A stretch of DNA of 64,000 nt from JACVRM01 sp963839815 (GTDB taxonomy: Bacteria; Actinomycetota; Thermoleophilia; Gaiellales; Gaiellaceae). Below are positions 16,034-23,335 of this stretch, piece by piece. Location: NCBI GenBank assembly GCA_963839815.1, contig CAWIWF010000007.1, forward strand, positions 1 to 64,000. The letters run 5' to 3'. Within the stretch, counting starts at the first letter, position 1. Every line of letters starts with the position of its first letter. A program made the position numbers and the translations under genes. The notes beneath the pieces were generated by a model. That model saw only the letters and a program-made list of their open reading frames with translations. It had not been told where the DNA came from and ran no database searches.

Positions 16034-18811
16034 TTGCCTCTGCTCTGGTTCCGACGACGCAAGCAGGATCACCCGGCCTCAGAGCCGGTCGCAGCACCCG
16101 CAGCACCTGAAGCACCTCAGGCCGAGACATCATCTGAGCCGGCCGGCGAGCCGGGCACCGAGGCGGCGAAGAAGCGTCGCCGCGGCACCCGCGGAGGACG
16201 CAACCGCCGCCGGCCCGCAGGCCAGCGCGCCGACGGCGGCGCCCAGGCCGAGACCACCGACGACGCCAAGCGCGCCGATCGGAAGCCGGCCGAGGAGAAG
16301 CCGGCCGCGTCGCAGCGCAGCCGCCGCAACGCCGACCGGACCCAGCGCGAGAAGTCCGACCGCTCGCGCTCACGCAGCCGCCGTCGTGCGCCCACGCGCA
16401 GGGCGCCGCTGCCGCCCGCCAAGCGCGAGCTGCTGATCTCGGTCGGCATCTCCGAGCGCCGCGTCGCCGTCCTCGAGGACGACAAGGTCGCCGAGGTCTA
16501 CCTGGAGCGGCCGGAGCGCCGCTCGATCGCGGGCAACATCTACCTGGGCACGGTCGACAACGTCCTGCCCGGCATGGAGGCGGCCTTCGTCGACATCGGC
16601 CTCGAGAAGAATGGCTTCCTCTACGTCGACGAGATCGTCACCCCCGAGCTCGAGGGCCGCCGTCACGGCAAGCGCATCCAGGACCTGCTGAGCCGCGGCC
16701 AGACGATCCTCGTCCAGGCCGTCAAGGACCCGATGAAGTCGAAGGGCGCCCGGCTGACCACCGAGATCTCGCTCCCGGGCCGCTTCGTCGTCTTCGTCCC
16801 GAGTGGCGAGGGCTTCGGCGTCTCGCGGCGGCTCGAGGACGAGGAGCGCACCCGCTTGCGCGACATCCTCAAGAGCCTCGACGTCAAGAAGGGCGGGCTG
16901 ATCGTCCGCACCGCCGCCGAGGGTGCTTCCGCCGAGGACATCGAGCGGGACTTCGACTTTCTGCTGCGCCTCTGGAAGACGATCGAGCAGCAGGCCAAGA
17001 AGGCCGACGGCCCGACGCTCATCTACCAGGAGGCCGAGCTCCCGCTCCGCGTGACCCGTGACCTCTTCACCGAGGACTTCGAGCGCGCGCTGGTGGACGA
17101 CGACCGCACCTACAAGCGGATCGTCGGCTATCTCAAGAAGACCTCGCCGCACATGGCCGAGCGTGTCGTCCGGCACCGCCAGAAGCAGCCGCTGATGGAG
17201 GAGTTCGGCGTCGACGACGAGATCAAGTCGACGCTCTCCAAACGGGTCGACCTGCCCTCCGGCGGGTACCTGATCTTCGACTACGCCGAGGCCTTCACGG
17301 TCGTCGACGTCAACACCGGCCGCTTCGTGGGCTCCCGCTCCAAGACGTCGACCCAGACGCTCGAGGACACGATCACGAAGAACAACATCGAGGCGGTCAA
17401 GGAGGTCGTGCGCCAGCTGCGGCTGCGCGACATCGGCGGGATCATCGTCATCGACTTCATCGACATGGCGAACCCGAAGAACCGTGCCACTGTCGAGGAG
17501 ACGCTCCGGCAGGAGCTCGAGCGCGACCGGACGAAGACGTACGTCGTCGAGATCTCGCCGCTCGGTCTCGTCGAGATGACCCGTCAGAACGTCTCGGACG
17601 GGCCGCGCGAGATCCTCGCCAAGAAGTGCCCGACGTGTGCGGGCGACGGCATCGTCATCTCCGAGACGACAGCGGCCGTCGAGCTCGAGCAGCGGCTGCG
17701 GACACTGGTTCGCGGCTCGCGCAGCAAGGCGTATCACGTCGAGGTGAACGCCCGCGTGGCCAGCGTGCTGATCGGCCCGGGCGCGCAACGGCTGGCAGCG
17801 CTCGAGGAGGCGGCCAAGCGCCGCTTCGTCCTCGAAGGGCGTGAGGACGTGCCGCTCGACCATCTAGAGGTGCTCGCCCACGGCGCAAGCGTGGACACCG
17901 AGCCGCCGCCGGTCGAGGAGGGCTCGGAGCTGAGCCTGAAGCTCGTCGAGGTCGGCCTCTACGACGCGAATGCGGGCGTGGGCAAGCACGACGGCCTCGA
18001 CGTCTCCGTCGCCGGCGCGGCATCCATGATCGGCAAGAAGGTCAGCGTGCGCATCGAGCGCGTGCTGAACGGCATGGCGTACGCCACGCTGGTCACATCG
18101 GGCCGGCCCGCCATCGCACCGATCACCGCCGAGGCCGAGGCCGAGCGCCCGACCCGCAAGCGCCGGGCTACCAAGACCGAGCCGGCGGAGAGCACCGCGG
18201 TGAGCGTGGAGGACTCCGTCGCCGGCGACGAGGACGCTGAGGAGGCTGAGGAGGCTGAGGAGGCAGAGGCCCCGGTCGACGCGGTCGCCGATGAGCCCGA
18301 GGCCGACTCGCCTGACGACGGGCCGGACGAGGAGGGCGCGCCGGGCGCCGAGAAGCCGAAGCGAAAGACGCGGCGCGGCTCACGCGGCGGGCGCAACCGC
18401 CGGCGGAAGACGACTCCTGCGGGGGATGGTGCGCCCACTGCCGCCGGACCCGACGGCGTCGAGCCCGTCGAGAGCGCCGAGTCGGCATCCGACTCGACGG
18501 AGCCGGTGGCGGCCGCCGAGGAGGTCGCGTCGAACGGCCGCAGCGCACGTCGGCCGGCCGGCGCGCGCATCCATCTGCCGCCGTCCGGCCTGGGTACCGA
18601 GGAGGAGCTCTCCGCGAACGGTGAACCCAGCGCCGCGGCGTCCGAGAGCGCTCCGGCCGCCGACGCGAGTGATGCCGCGGAGGCCGACGGGGACGAGCAG
18701 CCGAAGCCGAAGCGCAAGACCCGGCGCGGCACGCGCGGCGGCCGCAACCGTCGCCGCAAGCCGGCCGGGACGACCGCAGAGCCGAGCGGCGAGCCGCCGC
18801 CCGCCGAGTAG
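16034..18811 (+). CDS. rne: Ribonuclease E/G family with Arg-rich RGG-like repeats
   Basis: This 925-residue endoribonuclease processes rRNA/tRNA precursors and degrades mRNA. A low-complexity basic N-terminus comes first. The catalytic core starts near residue 132 (ELLISVGISERRVAVLEDD), with an S1 domain (GNIYLGTVDNVLPGMEAAF), metal ligands in VVDVNTGRF (about 420) and IVIDFIDM (about 471), and the zinc link CPTC (C532, C535). A TRAM-like domain (GKKVSVRIERVLNGMAYATL) follows, then a long acidic/basic tail. A motif like TRRGTRGGRNRRRK occurs three times, near residues 46-60, 774-792 and 890-908. TTG at 16034 is chosen for AAGGAG 7 bases upstream; GTG at 16004 is an alternative. The position before rplU-rpmA-obgE is conserved. 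Confidence 0.92.
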   Translation: MPLLWFRRRKQDHPASEPVAAPAAPEAPQAETSSEPAGEPGTEAAKKRRRGTRGGRNRRRPAGQRADGGAQAETTDDAKRADRKPAEEKPAASQRSRRNADRTQREKSDRSRSRSRRRAPTRRAPLPPAKRELLISVGISERRVAVLEDDKVAEVYLERPERRSIAGNIYLGTVDNVLPGMEAAFVDIGLEKNGFLYVDEIVTPELEGRRHGKRIQDLLSRGQTILVQAVKDPMKSKGARLTTEISLPGRFVVFVPSGEGFGVSRRLEDEERTRLRDILKSLDVKKGGLIVRTAAEGASAEDIERDFDFLLRLWKTIEQQAKKADGPTLIYQEAELPLRVTRDLFTEDFERALVDDDRTYKRIVGYLKKTSPHMAERVVRHRQKQPLMEEFGVDDEIKSTLSKRVDLPSGGYLIFDYAEAFTVVDVNTGRFVGSRSKTSTQTLEDTITKNNIEAVKEVVRQLRLRDIGGIIVIDFIDMANPKNRATVEETLRQELERDRTKTYVVEISPLGLVEMTRQNVSDGPREILAKKCPTCAGDGIVISETTAAVELEQRLRTLVRGSRSKAYHVEVNARVASVLIGPGAQRLAALEEAAKRRFVLEGREDVPLDHLEVLAHGASVDTEPPPVEEGSELSLKLVEVGLYDANAGVGKHDGLDVSVAGAASMIGKKVSVRIERVLNGMAYATLVTSGRPAIAPITAEAEAERPTRKRRATKTEPAESTAVSVEDSVAGDEDAEEAEEAEEAEAPVDAVADEPEADSPDDGPDEEGAPGAEKPKRKTRRGSRGGRNRRRKTTPAGDGAPTAAGPDGVEPVESAESASDSTEPVAAAEEVASNGRSARRPAGARIHLPPSGLGTEEELSANGEPSAAASESAPAADASDAAEADGDEQPKPKRKTRRGTRGGRNRRRKPAGTTAEPSGEPPPAE

Positions 18812-18842
18812 CGCAGCCGCCTGGAGAAGGCCAGACCGCTGC

Positions 18843-18881
18843 TACACTCCGACCCTCGCGGGCATCGAGCCCGCGTTCTTT
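18843..18881 (+). promoter_or_regulatory. rplU promoter (-10 TACACT) and leader hairpin
   Basis: TACACT at 18843-18848 is a -10 box. Just after the expected start point lies a 7-bp GC hairpin (18857-18863 with 18869-18875) followed by TTCTTT. It could terminate rne transcripts or act as an attenuator in the leader of the L21-L27 operon; ribosomal-protein leaders are often regulatory. Confidence 0.45.
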
Positions 18882-18894
18882 GCGTGAGGCGACC

Positions 18895-19440
18895 ATGACG
18901 TACGCGATCATCCGAGTCGGCGGCAAGCAGTACCGCGTCAGCGAGGGCCAGCGGCTGCTCGTGGACCACCTCAAGCTCGACGCCGACGCGACCTTCACGC
19001 CCGATGTGCTCTTCGTCGGCGGCGACGGCGCCTCGGACTCGGCCAAGGTGACCGCTCAGGTGGTCGCACACACGCTCGGTCCCAAGATTCGCATCGGCAA
19101 GTACCGCAAGCGCACCGGGTACCGCCGCCACACGGGCTTCCGCGCCAAGCTCTCCGAGATCGAGATCCAGTCGATCGGCGCAGCCGGCAGCCGCAAGAAG
19201 CAGGCGCCCGCAAAGAGCGAGGCACCGGCCAACGCGAAGCAGCCGGCCGAACCGAAGGCCGAGGCGGCGCCCAAGAGCCTGCCGAAAGGCTACGAGGAGC
19301 TCACGGTTGCGCAGATCGGCGACCAGGTCGGAGGCTGGAGCGCCGCGCAGGTCGAGGCTGCGCTTGCCTACGAGCAGGGGCACGCGGCTCGCAAGGGTGC
19401 GATCGCGGCCCTGGAATCGGCGCTGGAGAAGGAGGACTAG
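18895..19440 (+). CDS. rplU: 50S ribosomal protein L21 with C-terminal extension
   Basis: Residues 1 to about 102 are a standard L21 (TYAIIRVGGKQYRVSEGQRL, GPKIRIGKYRKRTGYRRHTG FR-type 23S rRNA-binding end). A linker rich in Ala, Lys, Pro and Glu then leads to a helical module of about 45 residues (YEELTVAQIGDQVGGWSAAQ, followed by ALAYEQGHAARKGAIAALES). Total length is 181, whereas L21 is usually about 100-110. The added module resembles a short helix pair seen at the ends of other actinobacterial proteins; its role is unknown. ATG at 18895. The rpmA ATG follows the stop directly. Confidence 0.92.
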   Translation: MTYAIIRVGGKQYRVSEGQRLLVDHLKLDADATFTPDVLFVGGDGASDSAKVTAQVVAHTLGPKIRIGKYRKRTGYRRHTGFRAKLSEIEIQSIGAAGSRKKQAPAKSEAPANAKQPAEPKAEAAPKSLPKGYEELTVAQIGDQVGGWSAAQVEAALAYEQGHAARKGAIAALESALEKED

Positions 19441-19692
19441 ATGGCGCACAAGAAGGGCCTTGGCTCGTCGAAGAACGGGCGCGACTCCCAGTCCAAGCGG
19501 CTGGGCGTCAAGGTGTTCGGCGGCCAGGCGGTCCAGTCCGGCTCGATCATCGTCCGGCAGCGCGGCACGCGCTTCCGCTCGGGTCCCGGCACCGGGATCG
19601 GGAGGGACGACACGATCTTCGCCAAGCGCGACGGACTGGTTGCGTTCCGGACGAGCGGCGAGCGCCGCTTCGTCAGCGTCGTCGAGCAGTAG
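19441..19692 (+). CDS. rpmA: 50S ribosomal protein L27
   Basis: This is an 83-residue ribosomal protein that reaches towards the peptidyl-transferase centre. It begins MAHKKGLGSSKNGRDSQSKR and contains RLGVKVFGGQAVQSGSII and RQRGTRFRSGPGTGIGRDDT, all family features. There is no N-terminal cleavage extension of the Firmicutes type. It starts immediately after the rplU stop and is followed 5 bases later by obgE. Confidence 0.97.
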   Translation: MAHKKGLGSSKNGRDSQSKRLGVKVFGGQAVQSGSIIVRQRGTRFRSGPGTGIGRDDTIFAKRDGLVAFRTSGERRFVSVVEQ

Positions 19693-19697
19693 CAGCA

Positions 19698-20891
19698 GTG
19701 CTCGCCGATCGAGCCCGCATCGAGGTCGAGGCGGGTCGCGGCGGCGACGGCGCGGTCAGCTTCCGCCGCGAGAAGTACGTGCCGCGGGGAGGGCCTGACG
19801 GCGGTGACGGCGGCCGCGGCGGCGACGTGATCCTGCGGGCCGACAGCGAGCGCCGCGACCTGTCCGCCTATCGCTCGCACCGGACGGTTCGCGCGCGCAG
19901 CGGCGGCGCGGGCGGCGGGGCCAACAAGCACGGCGCCGACGGCGAGGACGTCGAGCTCGTCGTGCCCGTGGGCACGCAGGTGCGCGATGCCGACGGCGAG
20001 CTCATCGCCGACCTGGCGCATGGCGATGCGCGCATCGTCGTCGCTCGTGGGGGTGGCGGCGGCCGCGGCAACCGCCAGTTCGCAACGCCCACCCGGCAGA
20101 CGCCGCGTTTCGCCGAGACCGGGCTCCCGGGCGAGGCCGCCGAGCTCGAGCTGCGGCTGAAGCTGCTCGCGGACGCCGCGCTCGTCGGGCTGCCGAACGC
20201 GGGCAAGTCGTCGCTGCTGACGCGGATCTCGAACGCGCGACCCAAGGTCGCCGCGTACCCGTTCACGACACTGCAGCCCGTGCTGGGTACGGTCGACGCG
20301 CCGGACGGCCGCCAGCTCATCGTCGCCGACGTCCCCGGCCTGATCGAGGGCGCGAGCGAGGGCGTCGGGCTCGGTCACGAGTTCCTGGCTCACCTCGAGC
20401 GAGCGCGCACGCTCGTGCACGTGATCGACGCCGCTGGCGATCCTGAAGCAGCCTGGCGTGCCATCGACGCCGAGCTGGGCGCCTACGGCGCAGGCCTGGA
20501 CGCCCTCCCGCAGATCGTCGTGCTGAACAAGACGGACCTTCTGCCCGAGCCGCCGGTGTTCGGCGTCGAGGACGAGCGGATCCTGCGCGTCTACGCGCTC
20601 TCGTGCGCAACCGGGAGCGGGGTGGAGGCGTTTCGGCGCGGTCTCTTCGAGCTCGTCCCCCCGGCCGACGTGCCGGGTGCGCAGACCAGCGCCGACGGCT
20701 TGGCCGACTTCCTCGTGTACCGCCCGCAGCCACGACGCCGCTCGTACCGCGTGCTGCGCACCGATCGCGGCTACCGCATCGCGGGCCGTCCGCCCGCCGA
20801 CCCGGACGAGCTGGAGGCTGCGCTGCGTGCCGCGGGTGCCAGGACGGGCGACGAGGTGGTCGTGGGCGACGAGACGCTGGAGCTGAGCTGA
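19698..20891 (+). CDS. obgE: GTPase Obg/CgtA
   Basis: This 397-residue ribosome-associated GTPase acts in 50S assembly and stress signalling. The glycine-rich Obg domain covers residues 1-157 (GRGGDGAVSFRREKYVPRGG, GGDGGRGGDVIL). The G domain has G1 GLPNAGKSSLL near residue 164, switch I YPFTTLQPVLG, G3 DVPGLIEGAS, G4 NKTDLL and G5 SCATG. The C-terminal OCT domain is present (DFLVYRPQPRRRSYRVLRTD). GTG at 19698. Its TGA overlaps the putative CTG start of the phosphotransferase. Confidence 0.95.
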   Translation: MLADRARIEVEAGRGGDGAVSFRREKYVPRGGPDGGDGGRGGDVILRADSERRDLSAYRSHRTVRARSGGAGGGANKHGADGEDVELVVPVGTQVRDADGELIADLAHGDARIVVARGGGGGRGNRQFATPTRQTPRFAETGLPGEAAELELRLKLLADAALVGLPNAGKSSLLTRISNARPKVAAYPFTTLQPVLGTVDAPDGRQLIVADVPGLIEGASEGVGLGHEFLAHLERARTLVHVIDAAGDPEAAWRAIDAELGAYGAGLDALPQIVVLNKTDLLPEPPVFGVEDERILRVYALSCATGSGVEAFRRGLFELVPPADVPGAQTSADGLADFLVYRPQPRRRSYRVLRTDRGYRIAGRPPADPDELEAALRAAGARTGDEVVVGDETLELS

Positions 20892-21757
20892 GCGGCGCGC
20901 TGGAGGCGCTCTCGGCCGACGACGCGGTCGAACGGGCGCTCGGCGAGCGGCCCGTCGCCGTCGAGCCCGTGCTCGTCGGGGGCCACACCCGTGCGGTCCG
21001 CTGGCTCGTCGAGCTGGCGGATGGCACTCGTGCGTTCGTCAAGGCGGGCGACGGCTCGATGCTGCGGGTCGAGCGGGCGGTGTACGACGGTGCGACGGGA
21101 CCGTTCCTGCCGCGGCTGCTCGGCAGCTACGCAGACGACGCCATGGTGGTGCTCGCGATCGAAGACCTCCGGGATGCGCACTGGCCGCCCCCCTACCCGG
21201 AGGATGCGACGCCGCTGCTCGCGACCGTCGCCGAGATCGCACAGACGCCGTGCCCGCCGGAGCTGCAGGCGCTCCCCGAGCGGGACGGGCTCGTGTGGGA
21301 GCGGATCGGCGCCGATCCAACCGCGTTCCTCGCGCTCGGCGCGTGCTCGCCCGACTGGCTCGAGCGCTCGCTGCCGGTGCTGATCGAGGCGGAGAGCCAC
21401 TGGCAGCAGCAGGGGGACGACCTGGTGCACAACGACATCTGGAGCGGCAACATCTGCTTCATCGGCGCCACCCACCCCGTCCTGATCGATTGGGGCGCCG
21501 CCGTCCGGGCGCATCGCCGCGTCGATCTCGCCTGGACGCTCCTCCAGGTACGCATCTACGGCTGCCGCACCGAGCTCGAGTTCCCCGATGAGCCCGTCTA
21601 TGCGGCGTATGCGTCGGCCGAGCTCGCCTTCGACGCCGCGAGCCCGCTGCCGAGCTGGGCCGCGCCCGGCTCGACCCTCCGCCTGGAGCAGGCACGGGAC
21701 GTGCCGCCGATCCTGCGCTGGACTGCGGATGTGCTCGGCCTGCCCCCGCCGTCATGA
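20888..21757 (+). CDS. Aminoglycoside-phosphotransferase-fold kinase
   Basis: This protein of about 289 residues has the APH/choline-kinase fold. The catalytic loop is LVHNDIWSGNICF (HxDxxxxN pattern), the metal-binding motif is VLIDWG, and the N-terminal lobe has FVKAGDGSMLRVERAVYDG. It probably phosphorylates a small molecule; the substrate is unknown. In other actinobacteria this slot often holds proB. The family-like sequence starts right at the obgE stop, with no ATG, GTG or TTG in frame for about 80 bases. CTG at 20888 (CTGA overlap) with GGAG just upstream is the likely start. GTG near 20966 would remove part of the N-lobe. Confidence 0.75.
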   Translation: MSGALEALSADDAVERALGERPVAVEPVLVGGHTRAVRWLVELADGTRAFVKAGDGSMLRVERAVYDGATGPFLPRLLGSYADDAMVVLAIEDLRDAHWPPPYPEDATPLLATVAEIAQTPCPPELQALPERDGLVWERIGADPTAFLALGACSPDWLERSLPVLIEAESHWQQQGDDLVHNDIWSGNICFIGATHPVLIDWGAAVRAHRRVDLAWTLLQVRIYGCRTELEFPDEPVYAAYASAELAFDAASPLPSWAAPGSTLRLEQARDVPPILRWTADVLGLPPPS

Positions 21758-21770
21758 GGGAGCCACGGGC

Positions 21771-22373
21771 GTGATCGGCCTGCTCGGCGGGACCTTCGAC
21801 CCGCCGCACGTCGGCCACGTGGCGCTCGCGCGGGCGGGTATCCGGCACTTCGAGCTCGAGCGGGTGCTCGTAGCGCCGACCGGGCGCACGCCTGGAAAGG
21901 CGGTGGCCTCTGACCCCGAGGTCCGCATCCGGCTTGCAGAGGCCGCGTTTGCGGACGTGGCCGGCGCCGAGGTGTCCCGCATCGACGTCGACCGCCCACA
22001 GCCGGCCTACTCGTTCGAGACGGTCCGCTGGGTGCGCGACCGCTACGGGGAGCTGATCTTCCTCGTCGGTGCAGACCGCTTCGCCGACTTCCTCAGCTGG
22101 GAGCGGCCCAACGAGGTGCTGCGGATCGCACGGCTCGGCGTCGCCACGCGGCCGGGCACCGATCTCGCCGAGCTCTCCGAGGTGCTGGCGGCCGTCGAGC
22201 AGCCGGATCAGGTCTCGTTCTTCGAGCTCGAGCCGACTCCCGTCTCCTCCACGGAGATCCGCCGGCGCGTCGGCGCCGGGGAGCCGATCGAGGGCCTCGT
22301 GCCGCCCGCGGTCGGGCAGCTGATCGCCGAGCTCGGCCTGTACCGGGACGAGCCGGGCCCGGCGCTACACTGA
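21771..22373 (+). CDS. nadD: Nicotinate-nucleotide adenylyltransferase
   Basis: This 200-residue nucleotidyltransferase makes deamido-NAD from nicotinate mononucleotide and ATP in NAD synthesis. Motifs are GLLGGTFDPPHVGHVALA at the N-terminus (the GxFxPxHxGH site), YSFETVRWVRD, LIFLVGADRFADFLSW, and the C-terminal PVSSTEIRRRVGAGEPIEGL (SSTxIR). GTG at 21771 is the only start that keeps the first strand. The 3' end carries the promoter of rsfS. nadD-rsfS adjacency is widespread in bacteria. Confidence 0.95.
   Translation: MIGLLGGTFDPPHVGHVALARAGIRHFELERVLVAPTGRTPGKAVASDPEVRIRLAEAAFADVAGAEVSRIDVDRPQPAYSFETVRWVRDRYGELIFLVGADRFADFLSWERPNEVLRIARLGVATRPGTDLAELSEVLAAVEQPDQVSFFELEPTPVSSTEIRRRVGAGEPIEGLVPPAVGQLIAELGLYRDEPGPALH
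22366..22371 (+). promoter_or_regulatory. -10 box of rsfS (TACACT) inside the nadD 3' end
   Basis: TACACT overlaps the last codons of nadD, placing a transcription start near 22378 and leaving a leader of about 24 bases with GAGGGG before the proposed CTG start of rsfS. Confidence 0.45.
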
Positions 22374-22401
22374 GCCCGTCGCGAGGGGCACGGGACCGCT
22401 A

Positions 22402-22758
22402 CTGACGCCACTGGAACACGCACGCCGCATCGCCGCTCTCGTTCAGGAGAAGCTGGCCGAGGACGTGGTCATCCTCGACATGCGGCCGGTCGCGATCTAC
22501 ACCGACTTCATGGTGATCTGCAGCGGCCGCAACGCCCGCCAGACCCGTGCGATCTACGACGAGGTGCACGACCGCCTCAAGCACGACGACGGCCTGCTGC
22601 CGCGAGCCGTCGAAGGCCAGAGCGGTGGCAGCTGGATCATCGCCGACTACCTCGACGTGGTCCTGCACGTCTTCACGCCGGAGACGCGGGACTACTACCG
22701 GCTCGAAGACCTCTGGGGCGACGTCCCCTCGGTGGAGGTCGGCGCGGCCGCGGTCTAG
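22402..22758 (+). CDS. rsfS: Ribosomal silencing factor RsfS
   Basis: This protein of about 118 residues binds ribosomal protein L14 and blocks subunit joining in starvation. Typical sequence includes RIAALVQEKLAEDVVILDMR, YTDFMVICSGRNARQTRAIYD, GSWIIADYLDVVLHVFTPET and YYRLEDLWGDVP. The conserved N-terminal helix begins at LTPLEHARR, whose first codon is CTG at 22402; no ATG, GTG or TTG exists upstream in frame. The first conventional start, GTG at 22465, would remove the conserved N-terminal 21 residues. GAGGGG lies 13 bases before the CTG. Confidence 0.88.
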   Translation: MTPLEHARRIAALVQEKLAEDVVILDMRPVAIYTDFMVICSGRNARQTRAIYDEVHDRLKHDDGLLPRAVEGQSGGSWIIADYLDVVLHVFTPETRDYYRLEDLWGDVPSVEVGAAAV

Positions 22759-22781
22759 CTCCCGTTGTCCGTAGGGGCAAC

Positions 22782-22787
22782 TACACT
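22782..22787 (+). promoter_or_regulatory. -10 box of the PD-(D/E)XK endonuclease gene (TACACT)
   Basis: TACACT ends 5 bases before GTG 22793 and 8 bases before ATG 22796, so the transcript would start at or next to the start codon (leaderless). Confidence 0.5.
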
Positions 22788-22795
22788 TGATCGTG

Positions 22796-23335
22796 ATGCT
22801 CACGCCCGACCAGAAAGGCGCCATCGCCGAGACCGCGATCGCCGCTCATGCGACCCGCCTCGGCGTCGACGTCTATCGGCCGGTCGCGGAAGGAGGACGC
22901 TTCGACCTCGTCTTCGCGCTCGCCGATCAGCTCGTGCGCGTCCAGTGCAAGTGGGCTGTGCGTCGTGGTGACGTGATTGGTGTCCGTTGCTACTCATGCC
23001 GGCGCGCGAAGCAGGGCGTCGTTCGGCGCCGGTACACAGCCGCAGAGATCGATGCGTTCGTGGCGTACTGCGCGGCGCTCGACACGTGCTACTTCCTACC
23101 CTTCGCTACCTTCGAGCCGAGGTCGGTGATCCATCTGCGGCTTGCGCCTGCACGGAACAACCAGCGAGCGGGAATTCACTGGGCTCGGGACTATGAGTTC
23201 CGGGCTACACTGGCTCCAGATGGGGCCATAGCTCAGTTGGGAGAGCGTCTGGCTGGCAGCCAGAAGGTCGCCGGTTCGAGCCCGGCTGGCTCCACCTCAG
23301 AGGCCGCTCCCTGCGGCCTCTCTCTCTTCCGATGA
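22796..23335 (+). CDS. Group I intron-type PD-(D/E)XK endonuclease, frame runs through tRNA-Ala
   Basis: Residues 1 to about 138 match the small PD-(D/E)XK nucleases related to the group I intron homing enzyme I-Ssp6803I. They contain GAIAETAIAAHATRLGVDVY, the active-site region GRFDLVFALADQLVRVQCKW (D...QxK), VRCYSC, YTAAEIDAFVAY and ARNNQRAGIHWARDYEF. There is no stop at the end of the domain. Codon 143 is the first base of tRNA-Ala, and the frame continues through the tRNA (GAIAQLGERLAGSQKVAG) and its terminator, to a TGA overlapping the next gene's ATG. The last 37 residues may not be natural protein. ATG 22796 or GTG 22793 fits a leaderless start. The DNA target is unknown. Confidence 0.75.
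   Translation: MLTPDQKGAIAETAIAAHATRLGVDVYRPVAEGGRFDLVFALADQLVRVQCKWAVRRGDVIGVRCYSCRRAKQGVVRRRYTAAEIDAFVAYCAALDTCYFLPFATFEPRSVIHLRLAPARNNQRAGIHWARDYEFRATLAPDGAIAQLGERLAGSQKVAGSSPAGSTSEAAPCGLSLFR
23206..23211 (+). promoter_or_regulatory. -10 box of tRNA-Ala(GGC) (TACACT)
   Basis: TACACT lies 10 bases before the mature 5' end of the tRNA, inside the endonuclease frame. The same hexamer stands 13 bases before the other tRNA-Ala at 59228. Confidence 0.55.
23222..23294 (+). tRNA. tRNA-Ala (anticodon GGC)
   Basis: A 73-base cloverleaf. The acceptor is GGGGCCA pairing with TGGCTCC, including the G3:U70 identity pair of alanine. D stem GCTC/GAGC; anticodon stem TCTGG/CCAGA with loop CTGGCAG (anticodon GGC, reads GCC); T stem GCCGG/CCGGC; discriminator A. 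The CCA end is not encoded. It is embedded in sense in the 3' part of the endonuclease frame. Confidence 0.97.
23300..23320 (+). terminator. Intrinsic terminator of tRNA-Ala(GGC)
   Basis: An 8-bp GC stem (23300-23307 with 23313-23320) with a 5-base loop, followed by TCTCTCTT, five bases after the tRNA. Confidence 0.75.

Noticed and set aside
20603..20887. Upstream extension of the phosphotransferase frame into obgE
   Set aside because: The frame is open but its sequence is a shadow of the Obg OCT domain in another frame; coding starts at the obgE stop.
22787..22789. TTG at 22787 as the start of the endonuclease
   Set aside because: It overlaps the -10 box TACACT, so it would not be transcribed. 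GTG 22793 or ATG 22796 fits better.
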